Below are positions 1-6,685 of a stretch of 28,012 bases of DNA, piece after piece; within the stretch, counting starts at the first letter, position 1; each line of letters starts with the position of its first letter. Location: NCBI GenBank assembly GCA_947503365.1, contig CANNDT010000057.1, forward strand, positions 1 through 28,012, in the 5' to 3' direction. A program made the translations under genes and the position numbers. The notes beneath the pieces were generated by a model that worked only from the letters and a program-made list of their open reading frames with translations, was not told where the DNA came from and made no database searches. This stretch comes from CANNDT01 sp945876205 (GTDB taxonomy: Bacteria > Acidobacteriota > Vicinamibacteria > Vicinamibacterales > UBA2999).

Positions 1-606
1 CGCGCCGCGCCCGGCCGCTCCGGCAGCAGCTGCGCCGGCTCCCGCTCCCGCCGCGCAGGCGCCCGTCGTCCGGCCGTTCCCAACCGGCACGAAGTACGCG
101 TTCGTCAACATCCAGCGGATCGCCAACGAGTCGGCCGAAGGCAAGGTCGCCACCACCCGCGTCGCCGCGCTCAATCAGCAGAAGGTCAACGAGCTGAACG
201 AGAAGAACAAGCAACTGCAGGCGGCGCAGCAGAAGCTCGATCAGGGCGGGAGCGTGCTCAACGTCAATGCCGTGGCGCAGCTCCAGAAGGACATCGAGCG
301 GCTGCAGATCGACATCCAGCGATTCACCGAGGATGCGCAGCAGGAAGTGCAGAACCTGCAGGCACAGCTACAGGACGATTTCCAGCGCAAGCTGACGCCG
401 ATCGTGCAGCAGGTGGCCGTCGAACGGGGCCTGCACATGCTGTTCAGCGTCGCCGACAGCGGCCTGGTCTGGGGCGATCCGTCGCTCGACCTGACCGAGG
501 AGATCATCGTGAAGTTCGACGCCGCGCCTCCCGCTCCCGCAGCGGCAGCGCCCGCCGCGGCGGCTCCGCGTCCCGCGGCACCGGCCGCGCCGCGCCCGGC
601 CGCTCC
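1..606 (+). repeat. 21-bp exact direct repeat flanking the OmpH core (1-21 and 586-606)
   Basis: Bases 1-21 and 586-606 are identical. Both encode Ala/Pro/Arg linker sequence, one before and one after the conserved OmpH core. The copies are 585 bp apart and in the same reading frame (585 is a multiple of 3). Confidence 0.8.
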
Positions 607-622
607 CGCAACTCCGAGATAG
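2..622 (+). CDS. ompH: OmpH/Skp-family periplasmic chaperone, 5' partial
   Basis: The reading frame is open from base 2, so the start and any signal peptide lie upstream of the window. An Ala/Pro-rich stretch leads into the OmpH core, which begins around KYAFVNIQRIANESAEGK. A long Gln/Glu/Lys-rich helical segment follows (about 150-370), typical of the coiled-coil tentacles of Skp. The last core strand is LTEEIIVKFD, and a second Ala/Pro-rich tail then runs to TAG at 620-622. Skp/OmpH proteins hold unfolded outer-membrane proteins in the periplasm and are normally encoded beside bamA and the lpx genes, which fits the lpxA neighbour here. The low-complexity Ala/Pro flanks on both sides of the core are unusual for the family. 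A GTG at 254 is internal to the coiled coil and is not the start. Confidence 0.85.
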   Translation, partial: APRPAAPAAAAPAPAPAAQAPVVRPFPTGTKYAFVNIQRIANESAEGKVATTRVAALNQQKVNELNEKNKQLQAAQQKLDQGGSVLNVNAVAQLQKDIERLQIDIQRFTEDAQQEVQNLQAQLQDDFQRKLTPIVQQVAVERGLHMLFSVADSGLVWGDPSLDLTEEIIVKFDAAPPAPAAAAPAAAAPRPAAPAAPRPAAPATPR

Positions 623-652
623 TAGTCTCGCGGCTTCTTCCCAAGGCTGACG

Positions 653-686
653 CTCAGGTGCTTAGGTGCTAACCTAGGCACCTGAG
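653..686. repeat. 15-bp hairpin with GCTA loop between ompH and fabZ-lpxA
   Basis: The left arm is 653-667 and the right arm 672-686, with a 4-base loop (668-671). Nine outer pairs (ctcaggtgc/gcacctgag) and five inner pairs (taggt/accta) are perfect, joined by one T-G wobble. The left arm consists of two near-identical 8-base words, tcaggtgc and ttaggtgc. No T-tract follows, so it is not a standard intrinsic terminator. It lies 30 bases after the ompH stop and 12 before the GTG of the next gene, so it could attenuate, protect or process the transcript. Confidence 0.8.
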
Positions 687-698
687 AACGGTTCATCA

Positions 699-1955
699 GT
701 GTCCATAGACCTTCCCGCACTTCTCGATCGCGTCTACTACCGCTATCCTTCGTACCTGATCGACACCGTGGCCGAGCACGAGGCCGGCTCGCGGATGGTC
801 GCGATCAAGAACGTCACCGTCAACGAAGAGTTCTTCCAGGGACACTTTCCTGGATCGCCGCTGATGCCGGCCGTCCTGATGATCGAGGCGTTCATGCAGG
901 TGGCGGCCGTGCTGATCCTCGAGCGGACCGATGCGCCAGAGACGGCGCGCGTGTGGCTGCGCGGCGTGGACAACGCGAAGTTCCGGCGCCAGGTGGTGCC
1001 AGGCGATCGCCTGCGTCTCGAGGTGCAGCTCGGCCGGGTGCGCACCCGCCTCGCGAAGGCGCGGGCGGCGGCCTTCGTCGGCGATCAGCCGGTGGCCGAA
1101 GCCGAGCTGATCCTGGCCATCGATCCGGGCGCCGCCTACGTCGATCCGACGGCGCACGTGCACGCGGGGGCGCGCATCGGTCCTGGCACGACGATCGGGC
1201 CGCACGCCACGATTGGCCGCAACGTGCGGATTGGCGCGCGCTGCCGCATCGGTGCGTCGGCGGTCATCGACGGCTGGACCGAAATCGGCGATGAGACGCA
1301 GATCTATCCCATGGCGTCGATCGGCCTTGCGCCGCAGGACCTGAAGTACAAGGGCGAGCCCACGAAGCTGACGATCGGGCGCGGCAACATCTTTCGCGAG
1401 TTCGTCACCATCAACCGCGGCACGGCCGGCGGTGGGGGCGAGACGCGGATCGGCGACAACAATCTCTTCATGGCCTACGTGCACGTCGCCCATGACTGTC
1501 ACATCGGCAACGACACGATCTTCGGTCCGCATGCCACGCTCGGCGGGCACGTGGCGGTCGATGACTTCTCGAACATCAGCGCCGGATCGGCCGTGCACCA
1601 GTTCTGCCGCGTCGGCCGCCACGGATTCATCGGCGGCTACTCGGTCGTGACGAAAGACGCGCCTCCGTACGGGAAGACGATCGGCAGCCGGCCCGCCCGG
1701 ATCTTCGGGGTCAATGCAATCGGCCTCGCGCGTCGCGGGTTTACGCCCGGCACGATCACCCAGCTCAAGCGCGCCTATCGGTACCTGATGCAGTCGAAGC
1801 TCAATACCAGCCGCGCGCTCGTGCAGATCGAGAAAGACCCGACGCTGACGTCGCCCGAGGTGCAATATCTCGTGGAGTTCATCCGCGGGTCGCAGCGCGG
1901 CGTCATCCTGCGGCGCCCGAGCCGCAAGGCCGAGGAGCTGGTCGCCGACGAATGA
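699..1955 (+). CDS. fabZ/lpxA: FabZ-LpxA fusion: 3-hydroxyacyl-ACP dehydratase / UDP-GlcNAc acyltransferase
   Basis: This 418-residue protein joins two enzymes in one frame. Residues 1-142 are a hot-dog FabZ domain, with catalytic His49 in HFPGSPLMP and Glu63 in LMIEAFMQ. Residues from about 147 are LpxA: left-handed beta-helix hexapeptide repeats, the AHDC motif with catalytic His265, and the C-terminal helical region containing FGVNAIGLARRGF. Both halves have normal family length and there is almost no linker. FabZ dehydrates (R)-3-hydroxyacyl-ACP for fatty acid elongation. LpxA transfers the same acyl group to the UDP-sugar in the first step of lipid A synthesis, so the two domains compete for one substrate. 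The start is GTG at 699 and the stop overlaps lpxI (ATGA). In many Gram-negatives fabZ and lpxA are adjacent separate genes. Confidence 0.93.
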   Translation: MSIDLPALLDRVYYRYPSYLIDTVAEHEAGSRMVAIKNVTVNEEFFQGHFPGSPLMPAVLMIEAFMQVAAVLILERTDAPETARVWLRGVDNAKFRRQVVPGDRLRLEVQLGRVRTRLAKARAAAFVGDQPVAEAELILAIDPGAAYVDPTAHVHAGARIGPGTTIGPHATIGRNVRIGARCRIGASAVIDGWTEIGDETQIYPMASIGLAPQDLKYKGEPTKLTIGRGNIFREFVTINRGTAGGGGETRIGDNNLFMAYVHVAHDCHIGNDTIFGPHATLGGHVAVDDFSNISAGSAVHQFCRVGRHGFIGGYSVVTKDAPPYGKTIGSRPARIFGVNAIGLARRGFTPGTITQLKRAYRYLMQSKLNTSRALVQIEKDPTLTSPEVQYLVEFIRGSQRGVILRRPSRKAEELVADE

Positions 1956-2848
1956 AGCTCGGGCTCATCGCCGGAAATGGCCGCTTTCCGTTTCTCGTGC
2001 TCGATGCCGCGCGGGCGCAGGGGCACGACGTCACCATCATCGCCACGAAGGAAGAGACGTTCCCCGAGATGAACGATGCGGCGGTGCGCCACGCGTCGGC
2101 CATCCACTGGATCTCGCTTGGACAGCTGGGGAAGTGCATCAGCCTCCTGAATGACGCGGGCGTCAGCCATGCCGTGATGGCGGGGCAGGTCAAGCACACC
2201 AAGATCTTTGCCGGCGGCATCGTTCCGGACCTGACATTTCTCAGCGTGTTGACCAAGCTCGCGACCAAGAACACCGACGGCCTGATCGGGGCGGTGGCAA
2301 ACGTGCTGCGGGATCGCGGCATCGAGCTGATGGATTCGACGGCGCTGCTGCAGCCGCTCCTCGCGAAACCCGGGGTGCTCACCCGGCGGGCGCCCTCGGA
2401 CGAGGAACAGAAGGATTTCGCGTTTGGTTACCGCATGGCGGACGTCATCGCTGGGCTCGACATCGGCCAGACGATCGTCGTGAAGCAGCAGGCGGTGGTG
2501 GCGGTGGAGGCGATGGAAGGCACGGACGACGTCATCGCGCGCGCCGGACGCCTGGCCGGAGCGGACACCCGCGTGGTCAAGGTCGCCAAGCCGAAGCAGG
2601 ACATGCGATTCGACGTGCCGGTGATCGGCGTCGCGACGATCAAGGCGATGCAGGAGGCCGGCGCCTCGGCGCTCACGGTTGATGCCGGTCGTGCGTTGCT
2701 GATCGACGGCGAGGCGGTGATTGCCGCGGCCAATGACGCCAATATCACCGTGGTGGGGCGAGCCGCGCCGAAGCCGCACAGCGGCGAAGGCGGGCCAGGC
2801 TCGCCCGGCGAGGCTGACAAGCCTCGCCCCACAGGTGAGCCGGTATGA
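1952..2848 (+). CDS. lpxI: UDP-2,3-diacylglucosamine pyrophosphatase LpxI (DUF1009)
   Basis: This enzyme cleaves UDP-2,3-diacylglucosamine to lipid X and UMP, the fourth step of lipid A synthesis, and replaces LpxH in organisms that lack it. Support comes from the N-terminal KLGLIAGNGRFPFLVLDAA, the MAGQVKH segment near residue 77, the conserved PKQDMRFDVPVIG block at about 204-216, and a final strand ANDANITVVGR ending at residue 270. Residues 271-298 (rich in Gly, Pro, Glu and Lys) are not part of the family and are encoded by a palindromic GC-rich element (see 2753-2832). ATG at 1952 overlaps the lpxA stop and the TGA overlaps the next ATG, so translation is probably coupled on both sides. 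Confidence 0.92.
   Translation: MKLGLIAGNGRFPFLVLDAARAQGHDVTIIATKEETFPEMNDAAVRHASAIHWISLGQLGKCISLLNDAGVSHAVMAGQVKHTKIFAGGIVPDLTFLSVLTKLATKNTDGLIGAVANVLRDRGIELMDSTALLQPLLAKPGVLTRRAPSDEEQKDFAFGYRMADVIAGLDIGQTIVVKQQAVVAVEAMEGTDDVIARAGRLAGADTRVVKVAKPKQDMRFDVPVIGVATIKAMQEAGASALTVDAGRALLIDGEAVIAAANDANITVVGRAAPKPHSGEGGPGSPGEADKPRPTGEPV
2753..2832. repeat. GC-rich palindromic element at the 3' end of lpxI
   Basis: The outer 10-bp arms gtggggcgag (2753-2762) and ctcgccccac (2823-2832) are perfect complements. An inner perfect 9-bp hairpin sits at 2807-2815/2820-2828 with loop gaca. The two stems share bases 2823-2828, so they are alternative folds. The element is translated in frame as the non-conserved tail of LpxI. 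Confidence 0.7.
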
Positions 2849-3786
2849 GCGCGCCGACTCGCATCGCGGTCATTGGCGTCGGCCATCTTGGCCAGCATCA
2901 TGCGCGGCTCCTCGCGGGGCTCGAGAACGTCCAGTTGGCGGGCATCGTCGACCTCAACGCGTCGCGTGCGCAGGAGATCGCGGCAAAGTATGGCGCACGC
3001 ACGTTTGCAAAGACCAGTGACCTCGTCGGGCACGTTGATGCGGTGACGATCGCTACGCCAACGGTGACGCACATCGACATCGCGATGCCCTTCATCGAGG
3101 CCGGCGTGGCGGTGCTGATTGAAAAGCCGCTGGCCGCTGGACTCGAGGAGGCCGACCGGCTGCTCGAGGCCGCGACGCGACGAGGGACCATCGTCGCGAC
3201 CGGCCACACCGAGCGATTCAATCCCGCCGTGGCTGCTGCGCTGCCGCTGGTCACGAGCCCGCGTTTCGTCGAGATTCACCGCCTCGGTACGTTCCCCGAG
3301 CGCAGCCTCGACATCGACGTGATCTTCGACCTGATGATTCACGATCTGGATCTGCTGCTTACGGTGGCGGGCTCGGACGTCGTCGCGATCGATGCCGTCG
3401 GCGTGAACGTCCTGACGCCGCGGGTGGACATCGCTAACGCGCGCATCAGGTTTGCGTCGGGCTGCATCGCCAATGTGACCGCAAGTCGAATCAGCCGCGA
3501 CCGCGTGCGCAAGGCGCGGTTCTTCTCGCACGACGCGTACGTGTCGATTGACTACGCGGCGCAGGAGGTCGAGGTCTACCGGCTGATCCCGCAGGAGGGT
3601 GGACGTCCCGCGATCCAGGGTGGACGCCTCGAGGTGGTCAACGAGGAGCCACTTCGCCGCGAGCTGGCTGACTTTGCCGACGCCGTCCGATCGGGACGGC
3701 CACCCGGCGTGACGGGACACGATGGCCGCGCGGCACTCGCGCTGGCGACGCGCATCGCCGATCTGATTGCCAGGCAACCCCAATGA
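2845..3786 (+). CDS. Gfo/Idh/MocA-family NAD(P)-dependent oxidoreductase, possibly GnnA-like
   Basis: This 313-residue sugar dehydrogenase-type protein has an N-terminal Rossmann fold: IAVIGVGHLGQHHARLLAG with the GxGxxG-like turn at 11-16, and an acidic residue after strand 2 in IVDLNAS. The EKP motif is at 93-95, whose lysine is characteristic of the family, and a C-terminal mixed-sheet domain follows. It overlaps lpxI and the next gene by ATGA. From general knowledge, a Gfo/Idh/MocA enzyme often follows lpxA/lpxI. In some bacteria that neighbour is GnnA, which oxidises the 3-position of UDP-GlcNAc before the transaminase GnnB makes UDP-GlcNAc3N for lipid A. No gnnB-like aminotransferase is present here, so the substrate remains open. 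Confidence 0.85.
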   Translation: MSAPTRIAVIGVGHLGQHHARLLAGLENVQLAGIVDLNASRAQEIAAKYGARTFAKTSDLVGHVDAVTIATPTVTHIDIAMPFIEAGVAVLIEKPLAAGLEEADRLLEAATRRGTIVATGHTERFNPAVAAALPLVTSPRFVEIHRLGTFPERSLDIDVIFDLMIHDLDLLLTVAGSDVVAIDAVGVNVLTPRVDIANARIRFASGCIANVTASRISRDRVRKARFFSHDAYVSIDYAAQEVEVYRLIPQEGGRPAIQGGRLEVVNEEPLRRELADFADAVRSGRPPGVTGHDGRAALALATRIADLIARQPQ

Positions 3787-4679
3787 GCACACCGGTGACG
3801 TTTGATTCCCTGATGGCGCGCGTGGGCGCCGGCGAGCGCCTGCTGGCCGACGACATCATGCAGCTCGCCACCACGCCCGACATCCTGCCGCTCGGCATGC
3901 TGGCCGATGCAGTGCGGCGGCGGCTGCACGGCACGCAGGTCACGTACCTGCGCGTGGCCGCATGCGCCTTCGACAGCCCGTTTGCTGACGCGGTGCCGCC
4001 CGCCGCGCGTCATCTACGCATTACCGGCGCGCCCCCGACTCTCGGGGTTGCGCTGGCGGCCGTCGAGAGTGCGAAGGCCGTGGCGGGGGAGCGTACCGTG
4101 TCGGGCTTTTCGTGGCTCGATGTCGAGCGCTTTGCCGAGAGCGGTAGCGTCGCACATGCGCTCGAGCAGCTCAAGGCGCGCGGCCTCGATTCGCTCGTGG
4201 AATTGCCGCTCGACCGTGTCGCCGACATCGAGGCCGCCCTCGATCGCCTGGGCGCCGCCGGCTTTCAGCGGATCCGGCTCTCGATCGAGAAAATCCCCGC
4301 CGCGGACCGCACGGCATTGCTGCTGCGTGCCGCCGAGCTGCAGGACAAGTACGCGTCCATCCAGGCCATCGATCCACTGCCGACGTCGCTCCACGCATTT
4401 CGGCCGACCACCGGGTACGAGGACGTGAAGATGGTGGCGCTCGCACGGCTGGCAGCGCCGAATATCCCGTCGGTGCAGGTGGATTGGCCGCGCTACGGCC
4501 CGAAGCTGGCGCAGGTGGCGCTCACATTCGGCGCCGATGATTTCGATGGCGTGCCAGCGTCGGACGAAGCACCTGACGGACGACGACGCGCGCCGGTCGA
4601 AGAGATTCGGCGCAACATCGAGGCGGCGGGATTTGTGCCGGCTGAACGCGACAGCCACTACACCCTCGTCGGCTCATGA
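3783..4679 (+). CDS. MqnE/MqnC-like protein lacking the radical-SAM cysteines (putative pseudoenzyme)
   Basis: The protein has 298 residues; aminofutalosine synthases have roughly 370. The N-terminus (GERLLADDIMQLA, then LGMLADAVRRRLHGTQVTYL to residue 56) matches the segment before the CxxxCxxC loop of MqnE. Where that loop should be, the sequence reads RVAACAFDSPFADAVPP. Cys61 is the only cysteine in the whole protein, so a SAM-binding 4Fe-4S cluster cannot form in the usual way. Later family-like blocks are LEQLKARGLDSL (about 128-138), HAFRPTTGYEDVKMVALARL, ALTFGADDFDG and a C-terminal NIEAAGFVPAERD. The frame is intact and overlaps the genes on both sides by ATGA, so it does not look like a decaying pseudogene. 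Position beside mqnA and mqnC suggests a role in menaquinone synthesis, perhaps as a partner of a true MqnE or MqnC; this is inference. Confidence 0.75.
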   Translation: MSTPVTFDSLMARVGAGERLLADDIMQLATTPDILPLGMLADAVRRRLHGTQVTYLRVAACAFDSPFADAVPPAARHLRITGAPPTLGVALAAVESAKAVAGERTVSGFSWLDVERFAESGSVAHALEQLKARGLDSLVELPLDRVADIEAALDRLGAAGFQRIRLSIEKIPAADRTALLLRAAELQDKYASIQAIDPLPTSLHAFRPTTGYEDVKMVALARLAAPNIPSVQVDWPRYGPKLAQVALTFGADDFDGVPASDEAPDGRRRAPVEEIRRNIEAAGFVPAERDSHYTLVGS

Positions 4680-5482
4680 GGAAACTCCCAAGGGAGTTGA
4701 TTAAGCTCGGCGCCGTCGGCTACCTCAACGCGCGTCCGCTCACGTGGGCACTCGACCGCTCACCTGATCGCTGGGACCTGCGCTATGACGTCCCGTCGGT
4801 CTGCGCGTCGCTTCTGCAGAGGGGAGAAATCGACCTCGGTCTCGTGCCGTCGATCGAATATCTGCAGTCGCCGGACTACCGCTTCGTGCCGGGCATCGGC
4901 ATCGGGGCCCGGGGGGCTGTCGCATCGGTCGCGCTCTTCACGCGCGTGCCGGTCGAGTCGATCCGCAGCATCGCGCTCGACACCAGCTCTCGCACGTCGG
5001 TCACGCTGATCCGCGTGCTGACTCGTCATAAGTACGGCATCGAGCCGGAGTTCGTGTCTCATGCGCCTGACCTCGCCGCGATGACACGCGAGCACGATGC
5101 CGCCGTGCTGATCGGCGACCCGGCGCTCGAGGTCGATCACGGGGCGCTCGGACTTCAGAAGATCGATCTCGGCGAGGAATGGGTGGCGATGACGGGACTG
5201 CCGTTCATCTTCGCGGCATGGACCGGACGCCCGGGCGCCATCGACGCCGAGGGCATCCAGGCGCTCCAGGCGGCGCAGGCCGAAGGGGTGGCCTCATCCC
5301 GGGCGATTGCGGAGGAGTACGGCCGCGGCGACGCGGCCGCCACCGCCCGGGCGGCCGTGTATCTAAGGGATAATGTGAAATACGGCCTTGGTCTCGAGGA
5401 AGCGGCGGGACTGCAGTTGTTCCTGGATTACGCCGCGGATCTCGGCCTCGCACCGCGCAAACGCCGGTTGGAATTCTTTTGA
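4676..5482 (+). CDS. mqnA: Chorismate dehydratase MqnA (futalosine menaquinone pathway)
   Basis: MqnA converts chorismate to 3-[(1-carboxyvinyl)oxy]benzoate, the entry step of the futalosine pathway. The 268-residue protein has the periplasmic-binding-protein-like fold typical of the family, with hallmarks LGAVGYLNARPLTWAL near the N-terminus, the RGEIDLGLVPSIEYL block, LDTSSRTSVTLIRVL, and VLIGDPAL with GEEWVAMTGLPFIFAAW in the second lobe. ATG at 4676 overlaps the preceding stop codon. A TTG at 4697 directly after GGAG is too close to serve as a start. The stop TGA overlaps the mqnC ATG by one base. Confidence 0.93.
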   Translation: MRKLPRELIKLGAVGYLNARPLTWALDRSPDRWDLRYDVPSVCASLLQRGEIDLGLVPSIEYLQSPDYRFVPGIGIGARGAVASVALFTRVPVESIRSIALDTSSRTSVTLIRVLTRHKYGIEPEFVSHAPDLAAMTREHDAAVLIGDPALEVDHGALGLQKIDLGEEWVAMTGLPFIFAAWTGRPGAIDAEGIQALQAAQAEGVASSRAIAEEYGRGDAAATARAAVYLRDNVKYGLGLEEAAGLQLFLDYAADLGLAPRKRRLEFF

Positions 5483-6684
5483 TGATCGACCAGATCGCCG
5501 CAAAAGTGGAGAAGGGCGGCCGCGTCAGCGCGGACGAGGCGCTCGCGTTGTATCGCACCGCGCCAACGCATCTGCTCGGCTCGCTGGCAGACGGCATCCG
5601 CGCCCGCAAGCACCCGGGGCGCATCGTCACCTACATCATCGATCGCAACGTCAACTACACGAACGTCTGCGTCGCGCGGTGCAACTTCTGCGCGTTCTAT
5701 CGTCCGGTTGGGTCGAGCGATGGCTACGTGCTCGGCTTCGACGAGATCTTCAAGAAGATCGACGAGACGATCGCCGTCGGCGGCAGCCAGTTGCTGCTGC
5801 AGGGTGGCCACAACCCCGACTTGCCGATCGCGTGGTACGAGGATTTGTTCCGCTCGGTCAAGACGAAGTACCCGACGTTCAAGCTTCACGCGCTCTCTCC
5901 GCCCGAGGTGCTCCACATCTCGAAGATCAATCAGATTCCCGTGCCGGCGGTGATCGAGCGGCTCGTCGCCGCGGGGCTCGACAGCATTCCCGGCGGCGGC
6001 GCCGAGATTCTCGTCGACCGCGTCAGGAAGCTCCTGAACTGCTACGGCAAGGCCTCGTCAGACGAATGGCTCGGCGTCATGCGCCAGGCGCACCTCGCCG
6101 GCCTGCGGACGACGGCGACGATGATGTATGGGACGGTGGAGACCGACGAGGAGCGCATCGAGCACATGATGCGGCTGCGTGATGTGCAGGATGAGACGGA
6201 CGGCTTCACCGCGTTCATCACCTGGAGCTATCAGCCCGATCACACCGAGCGCGGCGGCTACGAGGCGACCGGCGTGGATTATCTCCGCACCTTGGCGCTG
6301 GCGCGGATCATCCTCGACAACTTCGACAACCTGCAGGCGTCCTGGGTGACGCAGGGCGGCAAGGTAGGGCAGCTCAGCCTCGCCTACGGCGCCAACGACA
6401 TGGGCAGCGTGATGATCGAAGAGAACGTCGTTCGCGCCGCCGGCGCCAGCTACTGCATGGACGAAGTCGAGATCGTCCTCAACATCGAGGATGCGGGCTT
6501 CACCGCGAAGCGCCGCAACATGCACTACGAAGTGCTCGGCGACCCGATCTTCCGCGAGCGCGAGGTGCCGCGCATGATGTCGCTCGCGACGGCGCGCGAA
6601 GACGGCGACACCTCCGTTCCCGAGGAGCTCCGCAATTACCCGGCGCGCAGCCGCCAGGGCAAGCAGCTCCGGCTCGCCCAGTAA
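5482..6684 (+). CDS. mqnC: Cyclic dehypoxanthinyl futalosine synthase MqnC (radical SAM)
   Basis: This 400-residue radical-SAM enzyme cyclises dehypoxanthine futalosine. The cluster motif CVARCNFC places the three ligands at Cys63, Cys67 and Cys70 in NYTNVCVARCNFCAFYRP. Other MqnC marks are GGSQLLLQGGHNPDLPI, LHALSPPEVLHI, AGLDSIPGGGAEILVDRVR and TTATMMYGTVET. Those blocks favour MqnC over MqnE, which usually has EVHIVGG at the corresponding strand. I chose ATG at 5482 (TGATG junction with mqnA); a TTG lies just upstream at 5479. A complete radical-SAM paralogue here highlights how much is missing from the cysteine-less relative two genes upstream. Confidence 0.93.
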   Translation: MIDQIAAKVEKGGRVSADEALALYRTAPTHLLGSLADGIRARKHPGRIVTYIIDRNVNYTNVCVARCNFCAFYRPVGSSDGYVLGFDEIFKKIDETIAVGGSQLLLQGGHNPDLPIAWYEDLFRSVKTKYPTFKLHALSPPEVLHISKINQIPVPAVIERLVAAGLDSIPGGGAEILVDRVRKLLNCYGKASSDEWLGVMRQAHLAGLRTTATMMYGTVETDEERIEHMMRLRDVQDETDGFTAFITWSYQPDHTERGGYEATGVDYLRTLALARIILDNFDNLQASWVTQGGKVGQLSLAYGANDMGSVMIEENVVRAAGASYCMDEVEIVLNIEDAGFTAKRRNMHYEVLGDPIFREREVPRMMSLATAREDGDTSVPEELRNYPARSRQGKQLRLAQ

Positions 6685-6685
6685 A

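Noticed and set aside
653..698. Intrinsic terminator after ompH
   Set aside because: The stem is strong but no run of T follows it. It is kept as a hairpin of unknown role.
241..1865. Long - strand frames opposite ompH and fabZ-lpxA
   Set aside because: The + strand proteins carry recognisable domains end to end; the antisense products are Arg/His/Ala-rich with no motifs.
3783..4679. Calling the MqnE-like gene a decayed pseudogene
   Set aside because: The frame is intact, codon use looks like its neighbours, both ends overlap adjacent genes, and conserved blocks remain after the lost loop.
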